Position numbers and translations under genes: made by a program
Origin: Elysia crispata
Taxonomy: Eukaryota > Mollusca > Gastropoda > Plakobranchidae
Direction of reading: 5' to 3'
Length of the DNA stretch: 64,000 bases
NCBI GenBank assembly: GCA_033675545.1
Contig: JAWDGP010008026.1
Span: 124,001 to 188,000, forward strand
Notes under the pieces: generated by a model
Databases searched by the model: none
What the model saw: only the letters and a program-made list of their open reading frames with translations
Told to the model about the DNA's origin: nothing
Part shown: piece by piece, positions 1 to 25,539 of the stretch
How the letters are laid out: every line of letters begins with the position of its first letter
Numbering within the stretch: the first letter of the stretch is position 1

Positions 1-2900
1 AACTAGGGCTGATCTGGATTGATTCAAAAAAGATTTACCAAGAATAAGTGTGACACTAACAAGAAGCAGTTTGTACTACAGAATTGAGTGCTTTATGAAC
101 TGGTAAATCCTTGGAAGTTTACTCGAGGTTTCCTGGAGAGGGGGCGGATGACGAAAGTGAAACTGGAACTTGCCCTGCATTGACTTTCTGATGATATAGG
201 GATAGCTATGACAAAGCTTCGCAACTGCAAACTACAGGATGGTGAAACTCAAACAATTTATTATTCAAAGGATCAAATCCCACTGGAGAAGTGGCTAAAG
301 ACGGCTCGTCTCGCAAAGGAGGATGCAGCCATTAAAGAATTTGATTATAAAAGGACAGAGGCTTAAAGAATTAGCTACCCACCTTAGTGAAAAAAGGACC
401 TAAATCTTCAGGCCTCATCACATGCCATGAAGCAATATCTGGAGGCTCACAATATAAAGTTTGCCACCAAGACACAGAGAATTACCACCTAAGAGATACA
501 GGAAAAAAAACTCTGATAGTAACAGAAAAGGCAGAGTTTCTGAGCACATTATCTGCTTCATTTGAGGCTCTGAGGATCACAATGCAGTGCGTTGTTCTAA
601 ATAGTTGTCTACCAAAGAAGTCAACCCTTCACAGCTGCTTCAGTGTAACATCTGATATATAAAAGATAACTATCCAAATTGAGCTGAGAGGAAAAGGGCA
701 AGCATAAAACAAGTTGCTGAATTCAAACAAGACATGGCATGGACAGATTTATAAATGTATTTGAAGGAATCTTCCTAACGGTAACGTGGAGAACAAACAT
801 GTTAAGGTGTTAAGAATAAGGGACATGGAATGTGGCAGCAACATAGTACAAGAGAACCTTGTCTCCAAGAATAATGCATTGGACGAGGATATTAACTTTA
901 TTTTAGCTGACAGCACAGCTGGATCTACCAGAGAGCCGTGGTGGAAGAGAGACATACTTTTCAGAACAGAGAACTGGAAGGTCTTCCGAATGGGTACGGT
1001 ACCTATCTAATGAGCTGAGAAAAATCTCAATCGAAATTTTCAACAGGCCAATATTTGTCATATAGAACTTATTGATGCTTGAGTGTAAATCATTTCTAAC
1101 AATGAATTATCAATTTAAAAAAAAGCAACCTTTGGCACCCTAAATTCCCATCTACCAATGTACCCAATCAGAAGTGCTACCCAGGGCAGTTAAGGATCCT
1201 TAGGTCAATAGTGTTGGTGTAGGTCAATCTTGCTTAACGTTGCTTCTATAGAACTGCCTTCAAATATGATCGACAAAAGTACTACAACTTCTAGTGTCGA
1301 TAATTTAATTTGGTCAGACTGGTAACCCAAAAGACTACTTTCTATGATTGCGCTTACTTTGAGAAAGACTTGTTCTGAAATTAAGCCAGCGTCCAGAATC
1401 TAGAGATCTAGATCTATCATGATACAATTGGAATTACATGCAGATCTGACCTAGGGCTCGTGACAATGTCACAATTACATCCTTCCTAGTCTACTTACTT
1501 TTACTCAAGAAGTGAAAGGAAAATGATGCACTGATATCGCAAGACTCACTGGCTTGAAACTTCGATGTTGTTTTAATGTTCTCTTCAAGATTAATTATTT
1601 GATCTACATTTGTATCTAATGTAGATAAAGGCTAAATATACTAGTACAAATTAAAATTAATCTCGGTTCTAGATTTAACGCTAGTGCGTTGAGTTGAACT
1701 GAAGCTGTTCAAACAGTGCCGGATGAGATTCTTGACCTCCGACCCAGAACAAACAAGTTTTTTTGTAGGATGCGGTTATTGTCATACAATGTCCTGTCTT
1801 TTTTTTTTTTTTTTTTTTTATTTCCTCTGATAGAAATATTATGTGATTCTTAGGCACTAAATATTTGATATTTGTGAGACACCAGCTTCATCCGCAAAAA
1901 CCTAGCTGTGGTGATGAAAGCCATAATGATAATTCAATTTCATGGTGATGCTGGTGGTGGCCATGGGGAGGAGGGGTAAGTAGATGCCACTGCTGTTAAT
2001 GTTGATCACAATGATGATCAGAAAAATTATTACTGATGTTGATGATGAAGACAAAGACGACTGTAACAATTGATTGATTGGCTAAATGACTGAATGAAGA
2101 GCTTCACAAGCCCAGTCCAACATATATTGTTTTCTTAATTTAGAGTTGCAGCACCTGTTCCTCAGAATTTAGAAGCTAGATTTTTTTTCTTTGGGACACA
2201 AACTCCCCCGACAGCCCTGACCTGGGTTTAGCTTATGGTTGCGCAGAGACGTATTTCTGTATACTTACCTAAATTTATAACAGCGTTGTGGAGAGGTGGA
2301 TCCTGATATCTAGGCAAGAAAGAGTCTTCGGTAAAACCCTGCTATGGCCTGTGATCTGAGGATGACTCTCCAGCATCGAAACAACTTGGGAGCAACAGTT
2401 TAAAGGTTATAAGCCGCAATACTTGATTGACATAGAGTGTGATGCCAGTGGTTGCTTCCGATGGTAAGAAGCATCTCCGCTCCTTATTGCACAGCTCACA
2501 CTAACCCAAGCCGAGCGGCGCCTTTCCATTTAGGCGCTCTCCCGCCTGGATCGATAAAAAGGGACCAATTATTCAACTGATAAGTGTCCCTAAAATGACA
2601 ACCAAACTCAAAGAACTTCAGAAAGTTAGTGACGCTCGAAAGGGAGCGGCCATAAACGACCAGCCACTAAGACCAAGAGTGGAATAGCTTCTTTGCAGAA
2701 AATCTCCAGCCAGGTCCGGGAATTCTAAAAAAAAATATGATGACTTACATTCTTTAGCCATTCGAAGAACACCGAACACTGTAAAGACCATTTAGTATGA
2801 TTCAATGTCAAAGATACCTTGTTAAAGATGGTTGAACCAAGCAACAAAAGATAAGGACGACTGCCAACCTCCAAGCTCCACACCAATGATGGCTCAATCG
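1..2900. other. Intergenic; no recognised gene
   Basis: No homology is recognised here. Around 200-1010 (+) there are short open stretches, one beginning near 208 and one at 387-662, interrupted by stops. They look like decayed coding DNA of unknown origin. Poly-T occurs near 1799-1819. The stretch 2100-2900 may include the 5' part of the LINE that follows, but no motif confirms it. Confidence 0.4.
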
Positions 2901-2949
2901 CTCTCATCTCTCAATATGCCTGTGTTCGAACCCTGACCTCCACACATGA

Positions 2950-4380
2950 CTCAGAGGTTCAACACCAACCTGGGCCGAACTGGCCCTTTTGCACGGGTGC
3001 CTTCGGAGTGGGCATGGTTAACTACATAGGACATTTACTATCAGAGAGCTTTTCTCATCACGGACTTTGTGTCACAAATACCTTTTCCCACGAAACTATA
3101 GCATACAGTCTCTTTGCGACATCCGAACTCTTTAACACTGGCACCAACTCAACTAGCTCTCCAGACGCACACAATTCGCGCTCGTGTAGACTGCGACACT
3201 GATTACTCCCCTGAATGGAAATAAAAAATGCGCCCAGTAACAAAGAAAGTCCACCACTCAAGAAACAAAGAAAGCTTTTTCTAACATCAAAAAGATGAAA
3301 CATGCAGATAAAATCAAAGAACTCATAATCACAAGTCTTCATAAATGCTTTTTCTGCAAACCATCCACACAGAACGGCTTTAGAAATATTCATCGACCTG
3401 CAAGAGAGTAATAGGGAATCAGCCATCTCTACCTTCGGATGGAAGATTATTAGGTGCTATGACATACACGAAAAAGATAGACTGTAACAACTATAGAGGC
3501 ATCTCCATTCTCAACTTTGTAAACAATGTATAAGCAAGAGTTGTACTAGCACGCCTCCAACTGCTCGCTGAGCGAGTCTACCCAGATTTTCATGGTGGAT
3601 TATTTTACATGATCATAATCTTCTCTCTCTGTCAACTCCAGGACAAGTGCAGAGAACAATAAAAACACCCCCCAACGCCGATTTCATAAACATAACGAAG
3701 ATCTACGACCTCGTAAGCTGGGAAGGAATGTTCATCTATCTCTAGATTTTTTTTTCAAGACAGTTTAAGTGATCTTGTACAATGGCATCGCGTCCAAACC
3801 GCTCAGCATCAAAACGGACATCATGCAAGTCTGAGTCCTGCTCCAACACCTTCGTCTTACTGAAACTCTCAAATCAAAGTGCACACATGATCAGGCGGAG
3901 GCCTTTACAACATCTCGAGACTGATTGGGGGGGGGGGGGGGGAAATCAAGATTTGCAAAGTCACAAACAGAGAGACGCTCGTCGGACGACGCACCTCATA
4001 CACACAACAATGTCTACAGCGCCTGGTGGATAGATTCTCAAGCATGCCGCATTGGGACTTTGGGGTCATCCGCAAAATGCGATACAAAGATGTCTGCAAG
4101 CGCTAAATGAAAGCCTTGGACATGGACTCGGTGAGATGGTAAAACAGCAACTGGCTGTCTTATTAGCAAAAAAGTTAGGACAAGGTGAGAAGCAGATGAA
4201 GAATATAATATGCAGGGAGAAAAAGAGAAAGAAGTGTAAAGAAGACGAACACAGAGACGATAATTATCAACTTTATCTACTTCTCATGCGGCAAGGACTG
4301 CCAATCCTAAACCGGACTCGTCAATCAGAGAAAAGACCATTTAAAGGAGAAAGCAGAAAAAAAAAAAGCGCGAACTGCTA
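2950..4380 (+). mobile_element. Decayed non-LTR retrotransposon (LINE), endonuclease and RT remnants
   Basis: Translating all three + frames gives LINE pieces in the right order. Around 3000-3205 is the C-terminal part of an APE-type endonuclease (HGLCVTNTF, then a shifted CRHP...LAP block and a DCDTD-like block). Around 3490-3660 is the reverse-transcriptase block YRGISILNF...VVLARLQLLAERVYP followed by a SLCQLQDKCREQ block. Around 4070-4110 is a LRYRDVCKR-MKALD-like C-terminal block (seen as MRYKDVCKR, then a stop, then MKALDMDS). A CGKDCQS motif near 4290 recalls the terminal cysteine motif of such elements. These blocks match the LINE family often misannotated as craniofacial development protein 2-like. 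Frameshifts, stops and large internal deletions make it inactive; the finger, palm and YADD part of RT is missing. Family recognition is from recall. Confidence 0.8.
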
Positions 4381-5275
4381 AGGTACAGTTTTCGAAGTAT
4401 GCCAGAATCAAGCTTCCATAAACAACCAATACCATCGAATGGTCAACGTGAAGGCTCCGACGTCCCCACACCTTTTTATGCTTATTCCTGTAGATCTAGT
4501 TCACAATCATTCTTACAATCATTTGTATGACTCATTACTCTCATGGCCTAAAACATATACTTATTTAATTCATTTCACTCGTGACTTTTCTCTAGACCAA
4601 ACATATCTTGGTCCTAAATATGATGCTTATTTCTAACACTTTGGCTTCCACTATTCCACCCATTCCTCGCTATTCTGATAAACAGATAACACAATAATTG
4701 TCAATTTCATTTTTTATTCTTGATCCGAATGGAGTTTAATATTTTTTGCTGAGAATAAGAACAGAAAAAGCGTTGATAAGTAGATCCGGTTTTTGAATTA
4801 TTAAAAAATGAGGATTTCAGATTAAATAGCATTCAAGAAATTAGCTATACTTCTGATGACATGCTTATTTACGGTCTTTATCTTTTGAATCCAAAGAATT
4901 TTGTCTAGAACTACAAAATGTAAGCAGAGTTTAAAATATAATGATTATATAAATGGAACAAAATACTTTTAAAAAGTTTAAAAGTTCAACCAATTACTAC
5001 ATCCACTGAATTGTAACAAACAAAACGAAGCCACAAAAATTGATCTTGCAACCCCCCCCCCCCCCCAAAAAAAAAAAAAAAAAACAAAAAAAAACAAAAA
5101 ACAAAAACAAAAACAAAACAAAAAAAAGAAAACAAAAACAAAAAAAAACACGAAAACAACAACAACTTTTTTAAAACCAATATCAATTACACCTTAGGTA
5201 AATTTTTTCCGGATGCGTCAAGGTCATAAACTTTGATGCTTAATATGGATCCAAATGAATGCTATATAAATCTAA
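4381..5275. other. Intergenic; simple sequence
   Basis: No gene seen. A C-run followed by A-rich sequence (about 5051-5150) is simple sequence. The 65-codon open frame at 4439-4636 has no recognisable homology and no supporting splice or promoter signals. Confidence 0.4.
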
Positions 5276-6060
5276 AGGTCTGGATACACGAAGCCACCTG
5301 CAGCTAGCTGCAAATCGCTCTCTGCAGAGAATCGCTTGCCACAAATTTCATTCTGTTTACACGAAAGGATGAGAACTGTCGCTTTCTGCACGTCGCTAAC
5401 GATTTCTCAAATATAGAGAAGACCTAAAAAAACGAGCAACTTTTGACATGCGCATTCTCTCTCTCTCAAATGCCCTGTCTGGAACAGACATCGGCGATCA
5501 TGACTCATTCTCCACCTGTCCCTATCTTCCGTCATCCGCAGTAAGGCTATGTTGTCTTTGTTCTTTCCTGTCACAAAAGAGCTCAAGCTATCAAGAAATG
5601 TAATCCTTTGCTACCTCTGCTTCTTGTACCTTCTATCTTGCCTGTAAAGGGCCATCCTCACTGTCGTTCCGAACTATCAGGTATCCGTTAGTTCCGCCCA
5701 TTGGTTAACTATCCATCCGAACGCTTGTCCACACTGTAAGGTAAACCCGATAGGTTAGAGGCAGATTGAACGGTTGGTTGGCTCTGAGCCTAGATTTTGG
5801 CGGGTTTTGTGAAACATTATCACAATGATTATTCCATGCATCTGAGTCGAAGAAAATAAGATGTAGCAGGACTTCTGTGTACCTCTGACTTGAAAACTTA
5901 TTTAAGTTTCAGTGATTCAATTCAATTTTTAAAAGCTGAAAAAATAACAACACATCTTTTATTTGAGAAGGAAAAATAAGCATTTTTGTAATGGAGGATT
6001 CATTTTTAGAAGATCTTGGATGATTTTTTTTAGTCATTTATATACTAATATCTGCTAGGA

Positions 6061-6219
6061 AAAGACGAAATAAAAAACGAGCTATTTGGTCAAATAAATG
6101 GCTGTTGAAAAGGACACAGTACACCCATACAAATATTTTGAAAGAACTTCTGCCATACCCAGACGATTTCAACAATTACCTGAGGATGGATGAAAAGACC
6201 AAGAAAGTACAGTGTTGTA
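6061..6219 (+). pseudogene. PIF/Harbinger transposase N-terminal remnant
   Basis: In frame from 6061 the translation begins KRRNKKRAIWSNKWLLKRTQ and continues with Y-x(n)-LLPYPDDFNNYLRMDE. This fits the conserved N-terminal block of HARBI1-like DDE nucleases, where a Trp-Val/x-x-x-Trp-Leu pattern is followed by an FxNFLRM-like motif. The frame runs on without homology after about 6195. The catalytic DDE region is absent. It lies inside inverted repeats with TAA duplications, which agrees with the assignment. Confidence 0.75.
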
Positions 6220-6368
6220 TAACACATTGCATGCATTATAGGCCTATTTATTTAGCTAGAATCTAGATCCAGGCTTTAATATTACTCAACGAGAAAAAAT
6301 GTGGGAGGAACAAAGAGAGAAAAGTAAGTGTAGTTGATCTTTCTATCTTGAAAAGAAAGAGACAAGAG

Positions 6369-6372
<4 letters not shown>

Positions 6373-6433
<61 letters not shown>
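6373..6433. repeat. (GA)n microsatellite
   Basis: About 30 uninterrupted GA units lie inside the nested Harbinger element. Confidence 0.98.
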
Positions 6434-6435
<2 letters not shown>

Positions 6436-7746
6436 GGTAGTGGTTAATAAAAATTAAAACTATCTTTCTAAATAATGGTTAAAAATATTTACTCGCGTAC
6501 ATATTCACTAATTTTAATACGCTGGATCTGAATTTGTTAATACTAATAGATTTGGGCTACGGTTAATATTTCAAAATTTTTTTAAATACAAATTTAATTT
6601 TCCTGCGTCTATCAATCACCGACGCCGCCAGCCACGCCCCGGTTATCAAATAACTGCGCCAAAATATCAAGCATGTTGGATTCGTCGGGCGGCGTGACGG
6701 TGGCCCCATGGAGTGACGAAAAACTGAGATTTTCTCGTCCACACTGTCAGTTCCACCTCACGGGTCGACCCAGCGGGCGCCCAATAAGTACCCGATAGTT
6801 CGGAGTGACAATGTGGACGCCGCTTAAGAGATAAAAATTCCAGTCCCTTATGGCGACATATGTATTGCTGTGCTAAACAAAAATTTGGAAATTAATGGCT
6901 GCCAAATTAGTGGAGTTAATTCTGACATTATTCTTGAGTTTCACATACATTACTGTCGGCAGGACAAAAGCCATACCTTCGTTTCCACAAAAATAGAAGA
7001 CTAGCAATCATAGAGAGTGCCAGGCTATTAAAGTCTCAGTTACTTGTTCGTGTTGGACTCTAGATCTATATTTGTCGCTAGACTGTCAATGATCAAAGAT
7101 AGAGATATAGATCCAATCTTTGTTCATGTAAACTTGACACCTAAATTCCAGACTTACTTAGAGATCTAAATTTAAACTTATATCTTGGATTGACATTCTA
7201 GCTGCAAATAGGCTATAGAGAGCAATACGACCCTATAAGTGAGATTTGAAGGACCCCAGCACACACTTTCTAGAGTTGCAAATCCTATTCTCGACATATC
7301 CATGTTTTATATGGCAGCTTTGCCACTGAAAGGCTTGATAGTATTATTCATATAGTTTTGGCTTTTAATGACGGACTTTTGTTTCACCCTCCATTGATGC
7401 TTCTGACCAGAAGAAACAATTCCTCCCTAAACTGAAAATTTACTTGAGTGACGAAGAAATTTGAATTAATCAGAATTTTCTTGTATGTTCTCTACCACAA
7501 CATGCCTAAATCCCGACCTTTTGGGGACACTATAGTAACGTTGTATCCAAGCACCCTTTCACCTACGATCACATGATAAAAATATTTTTGTGGCTTGCTG
7601 CAAATCGCTTGGTGTAAACAAACCAATAAAATTGGAAGATTTGTTGCTCTCCACAAATCGATAGCAACACGAATCGCCAGTCGTGACCTCAGAGCATTTT
7701 GTAGAGTTGTGTTGCTAGCTGCAGATCGCTTCGTCTAAACAGACCT

Positions 7747-8879
7747 TTTTACAAGACTATGCTATATAATTATGCGATCTCTTCCAAGGGAACCGGATAG
7801 TAGAGTCATATTTTTTTTTCCTTTTAATGGGTCGCTAATATTTGCACCATTGCACAAATGAATTTAAAACGACTTTATTTCGCCACTAGAGTCTAGGCTT
7901 TATAAAATTTGTAGTCATTCTTTTAACTAGAAAAAAATCTTAATTTTCACGATTCAGAGGAGTATAACTAACTTCAACAATAAAACAAAAAGAGCATAAG
8001 ATCTATGCGGAACGTCCTTCGATTGGGCAATAACTTATTCCTAGACCGAACACCGAACTTCAATCCAACTTGGTGATATGAAACGCTTCTAATAGGAAAT
8101 TCCCGATTTTTCATTGTTCCGGTAAAATGGCGCATCCCTTGTAATTTCTGCACATCTTATAGTCTGAAGCGAACGTTATTGTGAGAAAGTCTTCTGGCTG
8201 ATGATTGATCGTGTGTGATTGTCACTCTCTGCATAGATCTAAAAATTAATAAGAAGGCCAGTGTAGGTCTAGTCCATCTAGACATTTCAGTATATTTTAA
8301 AAAAAAAATCTAGAGTGTAGCCTGGATCTGGATTTGATCTACACTTAGATCTAGATCTAGCAGGAGAAACATGATCTAATTAGGAATAATTACAGAAGAA
8401 AATCTGAATAAGATCCGGATCTCATAAAGATCTCAGACTTATTTTTGTCTGAAAGAATGTTTCTTATGATGCTTTTTCTTCAATTACAATTTACATAAAA
8501 AAATAACAGTTTCTGAGAGAAACAAATCTAACTCCCTTACAAAATGAACTTAAGCAGATAACCTCCTTTTGGCATTTAACAAATGTGTTTTGTTTGAACT
8601 CTTGAGACATGACAAATGTTAATTTCTCAACTCCATAAATTTTGGTCAGTTGTTGTGAACCCAACCTTCCAGAAAATTTTTATAGTTCAGATTCATTCAT
8701 TTAAAGTTAAGTTGGTGAGGAGCTGAAGAAAAAGACTAGAGAAAATTATTTATATAGGGATTACATGTTATACACTGACCTGTACTTTTAAAAACTTTTA
8801 GACCTGGGAGCAAAATTTATTGAGAAACCCTCAAGTTCAAACCTTCATATTTCTTTGCATCCTGTCAATGCATAGATCT
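7747..8879. other. Intergenic; no gene seen
   Basis: This stretch is AT-rich. Near 8300-8360 there are several ATCTAGATC-type short palindromic motifs. No open frame, splice-flanked coding block or element end was recognised. Confidence 0.4.
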
Positions 8880-9995
8880 GGAAGCTGGCTTACTGGATGA
8901 AGGCAACCGTCAACTGAAATCCAGGGTGAGCCATGGAGCTCTGAGAGTGTGGAGGACTATGTGTCAAAAGTAGGTTTCTTGATCTTGAAGTAGAATAGAA
9001 AATCTACCAATTCTTTCAAAGCTGTTTCGTGATTCCTGCCATTTAACTGCAGGATGTGGATGGCTTCAAGTCCAACACCATCTCTCACAGCTTCTTTGGC
9101 CACGCCATACCATATAATTATATTGCTAATATTCTCAGCCATATTAGTACTCTAATTTTGAGGCGATCTCTCCCAATTCTTCAGTTGATTGTTTTTTTAA
9201 ATTTTTTTATTGTTCTCCTGGCATTGAAGTTTGATGTCCGCAAATGGATCTCTAGTCCATGGAGGGCGTAAGCTATAGACTTTTTCTACTTTTCCAGCTT
9301 GGTTCAGAAAGCTATTTCTTTTCAGTAAAGCTCAGTTTGCTTAGGATGATTTTTTTTTTCAGTATTATAATAATTATGGTTTCCTCTTCTGTGATGAGGA
9401 TTGATCCCATGGCTGGTTTGATTATCATGAGATTGCCATTCTGCAGTATTTGGATTTTGGAGAATTTTGCCTTTGCTTTGGTACCTCATGATGTAATTTT
9501 ACATATAACAGAGTAGGATGAACAAATCCAATGTAAACTTTTTTTTACAGAACCTTTTACAACACCTCAATCTGGGTCTGCTAGCTTTCTGATGAGAGAC
9601 AATCCTTTACAACTTAACTTTACAACTCAACTTAACAACCTTTGAGACATAATGTTTTAATGTAAATGGAGGATCAGAGGTCGTTTCCAAATAGGTTAGG
9701 GCTATGTCTTTGTCGTGAATTGAGTCATGCTGAAGGTGGCTTTATTTTTTTCTGTTGACATCGAGAAGACAGTAAATATTTGGTTTGTAGCGCAATTTCT
9801 AGTGCAATCTGATTGTGTGATTGTCAGTCTTTATACCTCAGAGCAAATTGTTCGGTCATCTGCATACACTGCCATTTTCACTCTCTTAGAGTCAAGACAA
9901 TTTCTGGGACATTGTTCATGAAAATTATTAATAGGATTGGTGAGAGGACACTTCCTCCAAGGGATATTCAATCTTCAAATGATATTTTATTTTCT
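8880..9995 (-). mobile_element. Decayed LINE with reverse-transcriptase motifs
   Basis: On the - strand, about 9900-9970 reads LGGSVLSPILLIIFMNNVPE, matching RT motif B (x-QGSVLSPLLFxIFMND) of Jockey/CR1-type elements. After a frameshift, about 9825-9860 reads KMAVYADDRTICSEV, containing the YADD catalytic motif. Spacing and order are right for RT domain motifs B and C. Downstream on the - strand (9700 to 8960), open segments run toward a 3' end. Stops and frameshifts make it inactive. The sub-family is uncertain and differs from the LINEs at 12570 and 43950. Confidence 0.75.
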
Positions 9996-11320
9996 TAAGA
10001 GTAAAAGAAAGAATAGTAAGTTAGGCATTGCAGTTTAATGTCTGTGGGCTCTAGATGGACATTTTAGTTGGGACCAATTTCTATTACAAATGTTTTTTAG
10101 AAGAAACTAGATTCTATAAATTTGATGTTTTACTTTTATGTTACAAAAAGATAAAAATGTGACACGTTTCAGAAAAAATGTCAAATTTTGTACAAAGGGA
10201 CAAGTTTAATTTTTTTTTTTACAGCAAACCGAGACCCTAGCTGCAAATGGCTTTCAGCAGATATAAATAGAGCTTGGGTTCAACGATCTTAAATAAGAAT
10301 TTTAAAGTTTCAAGATAAAGCCCATTATTGATTATGAAAGTGAGAAATATCTCAGATTTAAGCAAATTGCAGACAGGCATAGGAGCCTTTATTGTGAAGT
10401 TTGAGCTACAGAGATGCAAATGTTGCTTGTAATGCAGACGCATTAAAAAACCAAAAATCCAGGTGAAGATAACACTGTCCGTTGGCCACTGTCTGCTATA
10501 GAATTGATCTTATTAAGGTGAGCCTTTCACAAGCTGATTATTGGTAATAATGCTTTCTGTAGAGTTTCACATTATAAGGAAGTTACCTTGTATTAGACAA
10601 AACAATTGGCCTGTTATCAACTATGACCATTTGGCAAATTTTTACTTCATGATCATATATATTATATGTTTATTTCTATTTAAAGAAAAAAGGTTTTTTT
10701 TTTTCAATTTTTTTTCAGCAAATGAAGGCATTTCTGTCTTCTCGCAGCAGTAACAAATTTGATTTTATACATGTGTTCAATTTAATCCGGAAAATAAAAT
10801 TTACTAGCTTATTGAGGATGTGTAATTAACAAAATCTGATTTTGGATGAACAGATTGGATCTGCTAGCAGTACCTTGATCTCAGAATCTAGTCTAGGTTT
10901 CTCTTTTGATACTACATTTAAAAGTACCATTTCAATATTTACCTTTTTTTTTCTTTTATGTAACTGTATGGTTCTGAAGGAGATATAACTTATTTTTGTA
11001 AAATTTGCTTTTCTTTAACGCAACAGTTTTCACCTAATATTCATTGATGTAAAGTTTGCTTTTCTTCAGAGCAGTTGTGTGGCTCTGGAGGATATATTTT
11101 TGTGAAGCTTGCATTTTTTCAATGTAGTTGTCTTCCCTACCTGTTCATTTAAATGGGCGACCATGCTTGTTTGTCATATATATTTACTCTTCTTTCTTGA
11201 TATATTGAAATGATTAAATACAATTGAACTGATGATTTCAATATGAAGTTGGCATTTATGAATTTGTGGTGTACCTGACAAAATTAAAGTAACTTAATAT
11301 CTTTGTAATTTTTATCACAG
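9996..11320. other. GTF2E1 upstream region
   Basis: No coding block seen. Near 10225-10260 there is a short stretch resembling the CTAGCTGCAAATCGCT end of the element at 5276, probably a small fragment. The GTF2E1 promoter and first 5' UTR exon probably lie here, but no TATA box or initiator can be singled out. Confidence 0.35.
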
Positions 11321-11356
11321 ATGGTGAACAGAATGGAGATGAGCCCAAAATACATG
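11321..11356 (+). other. Candidate GTF2E1 5' UTR exon
   Basis: A good acceptor (TTTTTATCACAG) and a donor (ATG|GTAAAC) bracket 36 bp just upstream of the GTF2E1 start exon. It contains four ATG triplets, so if included it would carry upstream start codons out of frame with the main ORF. It could equally be a chance splice-site pair. Confidence 0.25.
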
Positions 11357-11543
11357 GTAAACACTGTTAAAATGACTTGAGAGATTTGTCACGTCAATGA
11401 AAGATGAATCACCTGAACTAAAAGTGATATAATTCCACCATTTGGACGTTCTTTTACCAGAACTGCTCTTGTTTTCATTAACAGTTTCATTAGATCAATA
11501 GTTCAGACTGTACTATTAAACTTCCACTCCTGATCCAGAAAGG

Positions 11544-25362
<13,819 letters not shown>

Positions 25363-25527
25363 TTTCAGTATGCAAGAATGTAAGAATGGGGAATGGATGG
25401 AATGTAAACACTGCTTATGTGTGGGAAGCACTGGGTACATCTGAACTGTAGAATGGTTTGTTTGGATGAAGTGGTGAAACATTGAAAAAAAGTGACTGCA
25501 ATTTCAGTTTTGCACACTGAAGCCGAA

Positions 25528-25539
25528 AATAAAAATAAA
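25528..25539 (+). terminator. GTF2E1 polyadenylation signals
   Basis: Two AATAAA hexamers, 25528-25533 and 25534-25539, lie about 165 bp after the stop codon. They are the best candidates for the GTF2E1 3' end. A short 3' UTR of about 190 nt is inferred. Confidence 0.6.

Larger units (their letters stand above)
5648..6824 (+). mobile_element. PIF/Harbinger DNA transposon, degraded, nested
   Basis: The terminal inverted repeats run about 36 bp (5648-5683 against 6789-6824 reversed) and share CCGAACTATC plus most flanking bases. Both sides carry the 3-bp duplication TAA (5645-5647 and 6825-6827), the classic PIF/Harbinger signature. The interior retains a transposase remnant on the + strand. 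At 1177 bp, against several kb for autonomous members, it is internally deleted. It lies wholly inside the outer element at 5276-7746 and so inserted later. Confidence 0.85.
5276..7746. mobile_element. Outer inverted-repeat DNA transposon, non-autonomous
   Basis: The left end (5276-5308, starting AGGTCTGG) and the reverse complement of the right end (7714-7746, starting AGGTCTGT) agree at 28 of 33 positions, including the shared block CTGCAGCTAGC. Further in, both ends carry TTTACAC and GCAAATCGCTT modules in inverted orientation, typical of subterminal transposase sites. The element is about 2.47 kb, of which 1.18 kb is a later PIF/Harbinger insertion. The left flank is TAA but the right flank is TTT, so a target duplication is not proven and the superfamily stays open. 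No coding capacity was recognised in the outer part. Confidence 0.65.

Noticed and set aside
2265-2280. ATACTTACCT, resembling the 5' end of U1 snRNA
   Set aside because: Only ten bases match; the following sequence is unlike U1 and no Sm site or stem loops follow.
10225-10262. Possible extra copy of the 5276-7746 element end
   Set aside because: The similarity covers only about 16 bases with no partner end or duplication, so it was not called as an element.
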